A DNA stretch of 64,000 nt from Thermoanaerobacterium aotearoense (GCF_009905255.1 NZ_CP047602.1:744001-808000); one strand, 5' to 3'; positions 1 to 8,922 are shown, counted from the first letter of the stretch. The notes: a model not told the origin generated them from the letters alone. Numbers and translations: made by a program.

Positions 1-26
1 AATTAGATAATAAATGATATTTAAAG

Positions 27-80
27 TAAGCGTAGGAGTGAGAGAAAATATATTCTCGCTCATACGCTTATTTTATTTCA
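27..80. terminator. Bidirectional hairpin terminator
   Basis: Long stem: positions 27-34 pair with 63-70, and after one mismatch 36-43 pair with 54-61. A T-rich run follows on the + strand (71-79). It would end the minus-strand gene at 88-387 and any gene entering from the left. Confidence 0.7.
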
Positions 81-87
81 CTTATGT

Positions 88-387
88 TTAAGATTGAAAA
101 ACCTGATCTAACGGTTTTTCACCCCATACTGCAACTGGACCAGCATTGTATCTTTTTACAAGGTGATCTGAACTTATATTTCCGAAAATTCCATCTACAG
201 TTATATTGTCCCAGGCTTGAAAAGACATTAAAGCATTTTTAGTTTCTGGTCCAAATATGCCATCTGCTTTGCAGTTACAGCTTGAAATTAAATAGTATCT
301 GCCGACGGCATTTAATGCATATTGTAATCTGTACACATCTTGTCCCGTATTGCCCTCAGTTAATGTACGCGTAAAAGGATATGTCAT
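88..387 (-). CDS. Peptidoglycan-binding domain protein (PG_binding_1-like)
   Basis: A 99-residue protein that is almost entirely one peptidoglycan-binding repeat. It has the family pattern GNTGQDVYRLQYALN, then DGIFGPETKNALMSFQ, then a second VDGIFG. I chose the inner ATG at 387 because GAGGTG lies 8 nt upstream; an in-frame ATG at 429 has no such site. There is no signal peptide and no catalytic domain, so it could be a wall-binding accessory protein or a remnant of a spore-cortex or phage lysin gene. It is convergent with whatever lies left of the window. Confidence 0.75.
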   Translation of the reverse strand: MTYPFTRTLTEGNTGQDVYRLQYALNAVGRYYLISSCNCKADGIFGPETKNALMSFQAWDNITVDGIFGNISSDHLVKRYNAGPVAVWGEKPLDQVFQS

Positions 388-500
388 TATTTTCACCTCG
401 CTTTTATTATTTGTTTGAAAGGAATTCATCGGCCGATTTACCCTTCTATATAGAAAAGAGTATTTTATTTTTAAAATACAACCTTTTTTAAAGGTATTTT

Positions 501-2165
501 TAAATTTTAATTTTTTTTAATCATTTTTAATGTTTATGTAATATTTGACAAATTGATTAGATGTATAATAGTGCTAGAAATTGTGAGGGAGGATGATCAC
601 ATGAAAAGATTTTTGGCTGGTTTATTGATTTTAGCTTTACTTTTAACTGGATGTGGAATTGCTGCAAAACAAAGCAATGCAGTTAATTCTTCAAAATCAA
701 ATGAATCTGATATTATGTGGAAATGGTCTTTTAAAAACAATCATAAAGCATTAGAAAATTTACAGATTTTCAAGTCAACAGATAAAGGTAATTCATGGAC
801 TGAAATAAATTTACCTATAAACACTCTTCCAAAAGATGCATATAGTGACGTCTATGTGGAAAATGTTGTCCCATATTTTTTAGACTCTGATAATGGTTGG
901 ATTTCATGGATAAATAATAGCGATACAATATTGTATATGATTAAAACGACAGATGGAGGCAAAACGTGGAGCAAACTAATTTATAAACTGCCACAATTAT
1001 CACAAAGCATTTCGAAAATCCAATTTGTAACACCAAATATAGGATGGCTTTTAGCTGTATCTGATGGAGCAGCGGAGCAGCAAATTAAATATTTATTTAA
1101 AACAAATGATGGAGGTAAGACGTGGAAAAAAGTTAATGTTACTTCATCAGATTCTTATTCAGGTTTACCAATTGTAGGGACATCAACTGATATGATATTT
1201 TATGGCGTAGATAATGGATGGGTAGGTGTATCAAATCCGGTATCAGCGGATGTGATCTTGTATAGAACAGTTGATGGAGGCAATACGTGGATTAAAGTTT
1301 CAGTTCCTATACCACAAGGTTATGAAAAATATTGTATCTTGTCGGCTTCAGTACCTGTATTTAAAGACGATAAAAACGGAACATTAAACGTCGATTTCTA
1401 TAGGACAAACAATGGCAAAGCTGAAAATCACACTGTGACTTATGTGACAGATGATGGAGGAAACACTTGGTCAGCAAATGTATACGCGTATGATGAAAAT
1501 AAACATATATTTGTAAAATTAAAGACAAAAGGTGAGATTAAAAAATTTGACTTGATGGATTATGTAATAATGAAGGATTACAAAATTACAAGTGTTGCTG
1601 ATGTAAAAACTGTATCTCTGTCTTATGATAATAAACTCATATATGTTAATTTTAATTTGCCTGAAGATACTGATAGCATAATTATTCAGGTTAATGATGG
1701 AAAGTTTATTAAATTTGGTGATAGATATGGAGGCGCGACTAATGGGGTTTGGTCTCCTAACCATGATGAATTGGCTTTTACATCCGGTACAATAGGTAAA
1801 GGTGGAGTATATTTGTACGATGCTGAAAATAATTTTTATAAGAATTTTCATGTTCCTTATATTAATATTGCGAAAATTTTTTGGAATTGCGATGGTGATC
1901 GCATTTCTTTTATAGGAGAAAAGAATAGTGATTTTGAACTATGTACTATTGATCTGAAAAATGGCAAATATTCAGTTATCAATAAATTAAATCCAGAAGA
2001 TATAAAATCACTTGAGAAATCTATTATATGGAAGTAAAGGCAGGTTACTTCCCTACCTTTTGCCACATAATATTGTTAAAAATTTCAGAGAAGGTGTGAA
2101 AATGAAAAGACTTTTTATCAGCTTGTTGATTTTAACTTTATTTTTAAGTGGGTGTGGAAGTAATA
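501..2165 (+). repeat. Duplicated lipoprotein unit, copy 1 (full length)
   Basis: This stretch (promoter region, whole BNR lipoprotein gene, and the leader plus signal-peptide coding part of the next lipoprotein) recurs at 4201-5332 with high identity. Copy 2 lacks the part corresponding to about 1480-2013. Similarity stops just after the lipobox codons of the downstream gene. Confidence 0.85.
601..2037 (+). CDS. BNR/Asp-box lipoprotein with C-terminal PD40-like domain (LP1)
   Basis: 478 residues. The start at 601 is preceded by GGGAGGATGATCAC. Residues 1-18 form a lipoprotein signal ending LLTGC (Cys18). Five Asp-boxes of type (S/T)xDxGxxW lie near residues 60, 117, 168, 223 and 283 (for example TTDGGKTW, TVDGGNTW), predicting a beta-propeller of the VPS10/Ycf48-like or sialidase-like fold. 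Residues about 300-478 contain WSPNHDELAF and IFWNCDGDRISF, which resemble TolB/PD40 propeller blades. It is probably on the outer face of the membrane; the ligand is unknown. A second copy at 4302 has lost the C-terminal domain. No catalytic residues are recognised. Confidence 0.8.
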   Translation: MKRFLAGLLILALLLTGCGIAAKQSNAVNSSKSNESDIMWKWSFKNNHKALENLQIFKSTDKGNSWTEINLPINTLPKDAYSDVYVENVVPYFLDSDNGWISWINNSDTILYMIKTTDGGKTWSKLIYKLPQLSQSISKIQFVTPNIGWLLAVSDGAAEQQIKYLFKTNDGGKTWKKVNVTSSDSYSGLPIVGTSTDMIFYGVDNGWVGVSNPVSADVILYRTVDGGNTWIKVSVPIPQGYEKYCILSASVPVFKDDKNGTLNVDFYRTNNGKAENHTVTYVTDDGGNTWSANVYAYDENKHIFVKLKTKGEIKKFDLMDYVIMKDYKITSVADVKTVSLSYDNKLIYVNFNLPEDTDSIIIQVNDGKFIKFGDRYGGATNGVWSPNHDELAFTSGTIGKGGVYLYDAENNFYKNFHVPYINIAKIFWNCDGDRISFIGEKNSDFELCTIDLKNGKYSVINKLNPEDIKSLEKSIIWK

Positions 2166-2614
2166 TTAAAAATAATAATATAAATTCAAATTATAAAAAT
2201 TTAACGCCTATAGAATATTATACTGTATATAGTAATTTTCTAACTTATACAGATATGTCTAAATCTCCAAAAGAAGGAATATATGTGTTTAAATATGATA
2301 AAGAATGGGATGAATTTAAAAAAGAGCATTTTGAGGATGTTGAATTTTTAAGTAATAATCAATTTCCTAATATTTCTCTCGATACTACAAACAAAAATCT
2401 CATTTGTGTTGTAATATATCCACCGAAACCGACATATGTTCCACAATTTTATATTAAAAATATTGAAGTGAATAATAAATACTTATATATTTACACTGAT
2501 ACAACCGGTATTGTTAAAAAGACTACAGGCATAAATGAAAATACCATTTATGTCATATTGGTTACCATGAAAAAAGGAATAATCAAAAACAATATTATTT
2601 CGCGTTTGGAATAA
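2102..2614 (+). CDS. Lipoprotein of unknown function (LP2)
   Basis: 170 residues. The start at 2102 has AGAAGGTG upstream. The signal MKRLFISLLILTLFLSGC (Cys18) is nearly identical at DNA level to those of the genes at 5269 and 6890. An Asn/Lys-rich linker follows, then a compact domain (about residues 35-170) with no family I can name. It lies 64 bases after LP1 and begins inside the duplicated unit, so its leader is shared with the gene at 5269 while its mature domain is not. Confidence 0.7.
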   Translation: MKRLFISLLILTLFLSGCGSNIKNNNINSNYKNLTPIEYYTVYSNFLTYTDMSKSPKEGIYVFKYDKEWDEFKKEHFEDVEFLSNNQFPNISLDTTNKNLICVVIYPPKPTYVPQFYIKNIEVNNKYLYIYTDTTGIVKKTTGINENTIYVILVTMKKGIIKNNIISRLE

Positions 2615-2677
2615 ATTTAAAAAAGACCATGTGATAGAGAAAGTGATTCAACTCTTTAGATTTTTTTTATTTTTTTT

Positions 2678-2803
2678 CTAATGAGTACCTATAGATGAAG
2701 ATGCAGCCAATATGGAATTTAATAAATACAGGGGGATGTCCTTACCTGCCAACGTGCTAAGAGATGTATAATTGAAAAATTCTTGCAACTCTAACACCTC
2801 CAT
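2678..2803 (-). pseudogene. Short holin-like remnant
   Basis: 41 codons reading MEVLELQEFFNYTSLSTLAG and then a non-hydrophobic tail ending at a stop. The N-terminal pattern (aromatic, then SLSTLAG) resembles the start of small phage holin-like proteins of clostridia, in which a transmembrane segment should follow TLAG; here it does not. I infer a truncated remnant. GGAGGTG overlaps the ATG, so a TTG at 2788 could also be the start. Confidence 0.3.
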
Positions 2804-3043
2804 CAAAGAAAAAGTTTAAAATTATCTATTTTCTCTTTATCTATTAAAAAGTACATGATTTTAAAAATACAACCCATTAATTGTAGTTTTTAGGAAAAAC
2901 AATCATATAGGTAAGAAAGTAAAAACAGGGCCTAACAATTTATTTGCCCTGTTCCCCATTGAAATCTATTATATTGCACATATTATAACATAATTTTAAA
3001 TTAATGTAATTTATTTTAATAATTTTTAATAATTTGTAATATT

Positions 3044-3111
3044 TGCGTAATAAATAAGGAGATGATTAGTTGTATAATATTGTTAAAAGTTTTAAGTAGG
3101 AGGAAGATTAC
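3044..3111 (+). promoter_or_regulatory. Conserved lipoprotein-array promoter/leader
   Basis: The sequence TTGTATAATATTGTTAAAA, followed by a purine-rich RBS (AGGAGGAAG), precedes the ATG at 3112. Close versions precede the genes at 2102, 5269, 6157 and 6890. TATAAT is a plausible -10; no good -35 at 17 nt is visible. Confidence 0.5.
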
Positions 3112-4203
3112 ATGAAAAGACTTTTTATTGGCTTGTTGGTTTTGACAATATTTTTAAGTGGTTGTGTAAGCAAAACAAATGATGTTATAAAGAATAACAA
3201 TGCCAAGCAAACATATGATTTTCAGTATATTAAAATGATGACACAATACAATGGTTGGGCTTTAGGAGAAAATAAAATTTATATTACTAGCGATAAAGGT
3301 AAGACATGGATTGATGTATCACCTGCTACTAAAAATAACATTTTTTCATGGTACTTTTTAAACGAAAATTATTCTTGGGTGCTTTATTCAGATGGAACTT
3401 TACATGAGACCAGAAATAGAGGCAAAAGTTGGGTTGGTTCTAAAGTTCCTTTTACAATGGGCAAGTTATTTTTTCTTCAAAAAAAAGATGGATTAAATGG
3501 TTGGATGTTAAAAGAATATGGGCCGGCTTCTGGAGATAATCCTATTGACGTGTATAAATTAATAGATAGTAAATGGAAACTTATTAGCAAAGGGAAAATG
3601 CCAAACAATTCGTTAAAAGATGATAATTCAATTTCATTTGAAGGCGAAAAGACATCTTTCATTTTTTTACCTGATGCTAAGACTGGCATTATCACAGTAG
3701 AATATCGTATACCGGGAAAATATGGATTGTACTTAAGCAGTGATAGTGGCTATACATGGAATAAAAAAGATATACCATTACTTTCAAAATTCAAAGATGA
3801 TAGCATTTTATTTTATTCTCCTAATTTTTTTGATTGCGAAAAAGAAACTATCGTAATTTTACCGGTTTGTATTTACGATATTAAGCATAATGACTATCAA
3901 ATAATTTTTATGAACAGTAGTGATGATGGCTCAACATGGAAAGAATTATCGTCATTTTCAATAAAAGAAAAACCGATTGAGATAAATTTAGTAGATAAAA
4001 ATAATTGGATTATTTTAACAAATAATTCGCTGTTTATTACAAATAACAACGGTAAAACCTGGAATAAAATTAAGCCTCCTAAGAATACAGTACAAATACA
4101 ATTTATAGATTCTAAAAATGGATGGGCTTTAGTTAAATCACAATTGGATACACATTTATATTACAGTAATAATGGTGGATCTTCATGGGAAAAACTGTTT
4201 TAA
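3112..4203 (+). CDS. BNR/Asp-box lipoprotein (LP3)
   Basis: 363 residues with signal MKRLFIGLLVLTIFLSGC (Cys18). At least five Asp-box-like motifs run through the protein (SDKGKTW near residue 60, RNRGKSW, SDSGYTW, SDDGSTW, NNNGKTW, and NNGGSSW near the C terminus), so nearly the whole mature chain should be a beta-propeller like that of the Ycf48/BNR families. It is a divergent relative of LP1/LP4, not a recent copy. RBS AGGAGG precedes the ATG. The duplicated unit (copy 2) begins at its stop codon. Function unknown; surface exposure is inferred. Confidence 0.8.
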   Translation: MKRLFIGLLVLTIFLSGCVSKTNDVIKNNNAKQTYDFQYIKMMTQYNGWALGENKIYITSDKGKTWIDVSPATKNNIFSWYFLNENYSWVLYSDGTLHETRNRGKSWVGSKVPFTMGKLFFLQKKDGLNGWMLKEYGPASGDNPIDVYKLIDSKWKLISKGKMPNNSLKDDNSISFEGEKTSFIFLPDAKTGIITVEYRIPGKYGLYLSSDSGYTWNKKDIPLLSKFKDDSILFYSPNFFDCEKETIVILPVCIYDIKHNDYQIIFMNSSDDGSTWKELSSFSIKEKPIEINLVDKNNWIILTNNSLFITNNNGKTWNKIKPPKNTVQIQFIDSKNGWALVKSQLDTHLYYSNNGGSSWEKLF

Positions 4204-5332
4204 ATTTTAATTTTTTCTTAATCATTTTTAATATTTATGTAATATTTGACAAATTGATTAGATGTATAATAGTGCTAGAAATTGTGAGGGAGGATGATCA
4301 CATGAAAAGATTTTTGGCTGGTCTATTGATTTTAGCTTTACTTTTAACTGGATGTGGAATTGCTGCAAAACAAATCAATGCAATTAATTCTTCAAAATCA
4401 AATGAATCTGATATTATGTGGAAATGGTCTTTTAAAAACAATCATAAAACATTAGAGAATTTACAGATTTTCAAGTCGACAGATAAAGGTAATTCATGGA
4501 CTGAAATAAATTTACCTATAAACACTCTTCCAAAAGATGCATATAGTGACGTCTATGTGGAAAATGTTGTCCCATATTTTTTAGACTCTGATAATGGTTG
4601 GATTTCATGGATAAATAATAGCGATACAATATTGTATATGATTAAAACGACAGATGGAGGCAAAACGTGGAGCAAACTAAGTTATAAACTGCCGCAATTA
4701 TCACAAAGCATTTCGAAAATCCAATTTGTAACGCAAAATACAGGATGGCTTTTAGCTGTGTCTGATGGCGCAGCGGAGCAGCAAATTAAATATTTATTTG
4801 AAACAAATGATGGAGGTAAGACGTGGGAAAAAATTAATGTTACTTCATCAGATTCCTATTCAGGTTTACCAATTGTAGGGACATCAACTGATATGATATT
4901 TTATGGCGTAGATAATGGATGGGTAGGTGTATCAAATCCGGTATCAGCGGATGTGATCTTGTATAGAACGGTTGATGGAGGCAATACGTGGAGTAAAGTT
5001 TCAGTTCCTATACCACAAGGCTATGAAAAATATTGTATCTTGTCGGCTTCAGTACCTGTATTTAAAGACGATAAAAACGGAACATTAAACGTCGATTTTT
5101 ATAGGACAAACAATGGCAAAGCTGAAAATCACACTGTGACTTATGTGACAGATGATGGAGGAAACACTTGGTCAGCAAATAGCGAGAAATCTATTATGAA
5201 ATAAAGGCAGGTTACTGCCCTACCTTTTACTACATAATATTGTTAAAAATTTCAGAGAAGGTGTGAAAATGAAAAGACTTTTTATCAGCTTGTTGATTTT
5301 AACTTTATTTTTAAGTGGGTGTGGAAGTAATA
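4201..5332 (+). repeat. Duplicated lipoprotein unit, copy 2 (internal deletion)
   Basis: Second copy of 501-2165. It matches from TAAATTTTAATTTTTT at its left edge through TCAGCAAAT at 5172-5180, then jumps to sequence matching about 2014 onward (GAGAAATCTATTAT). About 530 bases of copy 1 are missing. Confidence 0.85.
4302..5204 (+). CDS. BNR/Asp-box lipoprotein, C-terminally truncated copy of LP1 (LP4)
   Basis: 300 residues. The start at 4302 has the same GGGAGGATGATCAC context as LP1. Signal and lipobox are identical (LLTGC, Cys18) and all five Asp-boxes are kept. After TDDGGNTWSAN the chain ends within seven residues (SEKSIMK), because the DNA encoding LP1's PD40-like domain is deleted and reading resumes in a different frame near LP1's stop. 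About a dozen substitutions separate it from LP1. The propeller part is intact, so it may still be functional. Confidence 0.8.
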   Translation: MKRFLAGLLILALLLTGCGIAAKQINAINSSKSNESDIMWKWSFKNNHKTLENLQIFKSTDKGNSWTEINLPINTLPKDAYSDVYVENVVPYFLDSDNGWISWINNSDTILYMIKTTDGGKTWSKLSYKLPQLSQSISKIQFVTQNTGWLLAVSDGAAEQQIKYLFETNDGGKTWEKINVTSSDSYSGLPIVGTSTDMIFYGVDNGWVGVSNPVSADVILYRTVDGGNTWSKVSVPIPQGYEKYCILSASVPVFKDDKNGTLNVDFYRTNNGKAENHTVTYVTDDGGNTWSANSEKSIMK

Positions 5333-6099
5333 ATAGTGCAAATATTCACTCAAAAAATAGCTCTCTAAATAGTAAAGTAAAAGCAGGTATTAACTCAACT
5401 TCAAAAATTAATTCTAAAGAAGCAGATTTGCAAAAGTCTAATATAGATGATAGTAATATTTATGATGTTTTAAAAACAATTAAACCTCAGATACAGAAAG
5501 CCACAAATGTGCCAGTCATATTGCCAACCTATGTTCCAACAATTGAAATACTTAATTTTCTGGGTTCTTCTGTCAGAAATAATAAATACTATGCCATTAA
5601 ATATGAAGCTAATAAAGATTATTATTTTATCGCTATAGATACTATAAATGCGATTATTCCTATTAACGATGAACGTTTAACTTATATTCCAGTCGGTTTA
5701 GACCCTCTCACATTTTTTTTGCTTTCGGCTGGTGAAAACAAATTTAAAGATGAGATTAAATATCCAATAATTAAACCTAATAAAACATTTAAAAAGATAG
5801 TAATTGACGATGTAGAATTTTTAACAGGTGAAAATTTTCCTGGACAGTTAGCATATACAAAATATAATAATTGGGATATTTATATACGAGGCTATGATAA
5901 TAATGATATGGTAAAAGAAGTTAAAAGTTATTTATCGTATTTTCGATTATTTAAAAGTGATATAAAAGAAGGAGAAATTTTTATTGAAAATAACTCTTTC
6001 CAATATATAAAATGGACATCAAAAGCAGGCTACAATTATTGGTTATATCCACATGCCAGTGATATGGACGTGATCAAAATGTTTAATAGTTTATTTTAA
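5269..6099 (+). CDS. Lipoprotein of unknown function (LP5)
   Basis: 276 residues, signal MKRLFISLLILTLFLSGC (Cys18), then a Ser/Asn/Lys-rich linker to about residue 60. The mature domain has no family I recognise. It contains a strand-rich region ending HASDMDVIKMFNSLF. The 5' leader, RBS (AGAAGGTG) and signal codons match LP2 almost base for base, but the mature parts are unrelated by eye. An in-frame GTG at 5263 is less likely than the ATG at 5269. Confidence 0.7.
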   Translation: MKRLFISLLILTLFLSGCGSNNSANIHSKNSSLNSKVKAGINSTSKINSKEADLQKSNIDDSNIYDVLKTIKPQIQKATNVPVILPTYVPTIEILNFLGSSVRNNKYYAIKYEANKDYYFIAIDTINAIIPINDERLTYIPVGLDPLTFFLLSAGENKFKDEIKYPIIKPNKTFKKIVIDDVEFLTGENFPGQLAYTKYNNWDIYIRGYDNNDMVKEVKSYLSYFRLFKSDIKEGEIFIENNSFQYIKWTSKAGYNYWLYPHASDMDVIKMFNSLF

Positions 6100-6156
6100 T
6101 AAAAAATATTCAATTTATTGTATAATATTGTTAAAAGTTGTAGGGAGGGATTATAT

Positions 6157-6820
6157 ATGAAAAAGATTTTTATCAGCTTGTTAATTTTAACTTTATTTTT
6201 AAGTGGATGTGGAATTACCGATGTTAAAAACAATAATATAAATCCAAATAAGCATAATAAGGTAATTAGCGATACTACTACAGCACAAACAAATTTAGAC
6301 AATCTTAAAAATTCAAATAAAATGCCATCATTCAAAGAGGAAATAATTAAAGAGGAAGGAATAGAGTATAAAGTATCTTATAAGCTTTTTGACTGTTCAA
6401 AATTATCTCCAGGTTTTTTAACATACATTCCAGAGTCTATGAAAACTCAATTAAGTAATTCAAGTGATGGTAGTACTGTTATTCGAATTTATGAAACATC
6501 AAAAGAAGGGGAAACATTGCACGATTATAATTATATTCAAATTTTTTATTATCCTAAAAACACAGAAAAATGCTGCAATAGAATTAATAAAAAATCTTTC
6601 AAACAAATATAATCTCAACGAAAATCAAAACATACGTAAATGGGCAATACTTCAATATAATGGAATCTATGGTACTATTGCCTTAGGATACTACAATAAA
6701 AGATATTTTTATGTGCTTACACATTCTACTACTGAATCCGCAGATATTTTTAATCCTCTATCAGAGCGTATATTTGCAGAATGGCGTTGGACAGATACAG
6801 GTAAGGGATTAATCGATTAG
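6157..6820 (+). pseudogene. Frameshifted lipoprotein gene (LP6)
   Basis: The first frame (6157-6612, 151 codons) starts MKKIFISLLILTLFLSGC. Its last 15 or so codons (KCCNRINKKSFKQI) look out of frame. The +1 frame continues sensibly (NAAIELIKNLSNKYNLNE...) to a stop at 6820. The switch maps near two five-A runs (6556-6560, 6566-6570); with one A fewer in either, a single product of about 220 residues would result. It could be an ordinary pseudogene, a phase-variable gene or a sequencing error. AGGGAGGG precedes the ATG. Confidence 0.65.
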
Positions 6821-6889
6821 CAGCTTATGTAATATTCACCAGATTAGTTAGATATATAATATTGTTAGAGATTTTATGGAGGTATGTAT

Positions 6890-7624
6890 ATGTATATGAA
6901 AAGACTTTTTATAAGCTTGTTGATTTTAACTTTATTTTTAAGTGGATGTGGAAGTAAAACAAGCAGTAAATTGCAAAAGGCTCAATTTTCAAATACAGCA
7001 AAAAATGATAGCAAGAATATAGATACACCACATATTAACCAACATATTCCACAACTTATCACATATAACGGTGATCATGTATCAGTTTGGGTGAATCAAT
7101 TCTTATTTGTTGAAAATGGTGATTTAAAAGAAAGTTATAACGGTGATAAAAGTTATATAAAGCTTAGTTATGCAAAGGACAATGTCATAAAGACTATTGA
7201 TTTAACTTCATACGCGTTAAAGTACGATTTGTTCAACGGCATTGATTATATAACTGCTTCTCCGTCAGGAAGATATATTGTTTTGGAATTTTCTCAAGAC
7301 GTTCCAATTAGTGTCATTGTTGATACTGACACAAATAAAAGCAACATACTGTGGTATGATGAATCAAAAAAAGAAAGCATGATGAGAATTTCATTTAACC
7401 CCAATAATGAAGATGAGTTTGCTTTTTTGCCATCGGCAGAAATAAATGGCCCTAATGGCAGTCATTTTTTGAAGCTTTATGAAATAAAAACTCATAAGAT
7501 AAATACATTAGGTGAAATCTCAGAGAAAGATGTAACGATGCAAAATTCACTGATACAATGGGATAGAAACGCAATAAATGTCATTTCACTGGATAAAAGC
7601 AAAGTATTCACTTTTGCATATTAA
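6890..7624 (+). CDS. Lipoprotein with TolB/PD40-like segment (LP7)
   Basis: About 244 residues. Three in-frame ATGs lie at 6884, 6890 and 6896. TGGAGG at 6877-6882 best fits 6890, while alignment with the paralogues favours 6896 (MKRLFISLLILTLFLSGC). The mature part has SPSGRYIVLEF and ISFNPNNEDEFAFLPS, like propeller blades of the PD40/TolB type, so it may be related to the C-terminal half of LP1. It is the last member of the array. Ligand unknown. Confidence 0.7.
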   Translation: MYMKRLFISLLILTLFLSGCGSKTSSKLQKAQFSNTAKNDSKNIDTPHINQHIPQLITYNGDHVSVWVNQFLFVENGDLKESYNGDKSYIKLSYAKDNVIKTIDLTSYALKYDLFNGIDYITASPSGRYIVLEFSQDVPISVIVDTDTNKSNILWYDESKKESMMRISFNPNNEDEFAFLPSAEINGPNGSHFLKLYEIKTHKINTLGEISEKDVTMQNSLIQWDRNAINVISLDKSKVFTFAY

Positions 7625-7673
7625 TCATTATACAGAAGTAAGTCTGAAAACAAGAGAAAGAGGGGGGCTTTGT

Positions 7674-8273
7674 ATGAAGGCAAAAAGTGTAATGATATTT
7701 GCAATAGGAATAATGGTTGGAATACTGTTATCTCAAATGTTGACAAGACATACAAGCATTTACGATGTCAATGGCAATGGAGCATCTGAAAATGTTCAAA
7801 GTGTTGATATGAGAAATCCGATATCACAAAAAGAAATTTTGAAGCAATTAGAAGCAAGTTCTGCTTTTGATATGTCGCAAATACCAGTTGTAGGCTCAGA
7901 TATCTATGGTCACGCTTGGCAGGATTTAGGTACAAAACCATCTTCATTCACTTCTTGGAAAGTGCCTAAAGTATGGCAAAAATATATTTATTCTGAAAGT
8001 GACAAAACCGATCCTGAATCCATAAGCAATGGAGCTAATGATAAATTTTTATATATAACATTGCAAGGCGTTGTCTTTCTGTATTTACCTCCTGACGGAA
8101 GGTATTGGTGCTCTGTACCGATGTTTGGGGATATACCGCCAGGTTCTGTAATAATTGCACAGCATGTCCCTTTAAAGACCGCTGTTGAAGCTGGTGTAAT
8201 TCCTGTATATCATGGTCAAGCTTTTACTAAAAGCTATCCTTTGCCAAAAGAATGGCAGGATGCATTAAGATAG
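7674..8273 (+). CDS. Membrane-anchored protein of unknown function
   Basis: 199 residues. The start at 7674 follows AGAGGGGGG. Residues about 5-22 (VMIFAIGIMVGILLSQML) form one hydrophobic anchor with a short positive N terminus; the rest is predicted outside the cell. A Trp/Tyr-rich core (WKVPKVWQKYIYSE, YLPPDGRYWCSVPMFG) may be a globular domain. No family recognised. It starts about 50 bases after LP7, so the two may be co-transcribed. Confidence 0.6.
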   Translation: MKAKSVMIFAIGIMVGILLSQMLTRHTSIYDVNGNGASENVQSVDMRNPISQKEILKQLEASSAFDMSQIPVVGSDIYGHAWQDLGTKPSSFTSWKVPKVWQKYIYSESDKTDPESISNGANDKFLYITLQGVVFLYLPPDGRYWCSVPMFGDIPPGSVIIAQHVPLKTAVEAGVIPVYHGQAFTKSYPLPKEWQDALR

Positions 8274-8337
8274 TTAATGGATGCTTAGAAATCAACAAAC
8301 CAATTAACCATAAATAATCTAAAGGGGGTCAATTTGT

Positions 8338-8913
8338 TTGCTTATCACATTGATTTTTGCAATAGTGACAATATATTTGATTATTTCTTCAAAACATCCA
8401 AAATTTAAAAGGCCAAAGATACGGTATACTGTAGCGTTTTTTCTATGTATACTTCTTGCAATTCATTTTTACTTAGACTATTTTAGAATAGGGTCGTTTA
8501 ATTCGCTGGTTTTAAGTAACTTCCACAATTCAAAGATCGTTTCGGTTATGTTGGTTAAAAATACTGACAATACTAAGAACGGCATCGTAAAAAGTACCAG
8601 TGATGCAAAGGTAATAAATGACTTGATAGCGTATTTAAAGCGATTTAAACTTCTACAGTATGATGGCAAATATAGTGATGCAAACAATCATTCTTATGAT
8701 ATTGTATTTTATACTGACAAAAAAGATGAAAGAATCGGAATAAGTGTAACAAATGAGAAATATATTGATGTCGCTGTAACAACCACTAAGACTTATCATT
8801 TATTCTTTTTTAATTGGTATAACAACATAAACAGCTATAAATCTTACAAGATAGTTAACGGCAAAATAAATTCGCATTTTTTAGATTCTGTATTGGATTC
8901 TATAGAGGATTAA
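8338..8913 (+). CDS. Two-TM protein of unknown function
   Basis: 191 residues, starting at TTG 8338 with AAAGGGGGT 8 nt upstream. Two hydrophobic segments (about 1-18 and 31-46) flank a basic loop (KHPKFKRPKIR). The remaining 140 residues form a soluble alpha/beta-looking domain with no recognised motif. It ends the accessory block; after it the codon usage becomes that of the core genes. Confidence 0.6.
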   Translation: MLITLIFAIVTIYLIISSKHPKFKRPKIRYTVAFFLCILLAIHFYLDYFRIGSFNSLVLSNFHNSKIVSVMLVKNTDNTKNGIVKSTSDAKVINDLIAYLKRFKLLQYDGKYSDANNHSYDIVFYTDKKDERIGISVTNEKYIDVAVTTTKTYHLFFFNWYNNINSYKSYKIVNGKINSHFLDSVLDSIED

Positions 8914-8922
8914 TTCAAAATC

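Larger units (their letters stand above)
2615..3111. other. 497-bp gap with decayed holin-like ORF and a hairpin
   Basis: The gap holds a 41-codon minus-strand ORF (2678-2803, listed separately), a hairpin in which ACAGGGC (near 2925) pairs with GCCCTGT (near 2947), and, just before LP3, the array's conserved TTGTATAATATTGTTAAAA leader. No other coding signal is seen. It looks like a decayed segment between cassette genes. Confidence 0.5.

Noticed and set aside
543-568. TTGACA/TATAAT as a standard sigma-A promoter of LP1
   Set aside because: Spacing of 13 nt is too short; kept only as an oddity.
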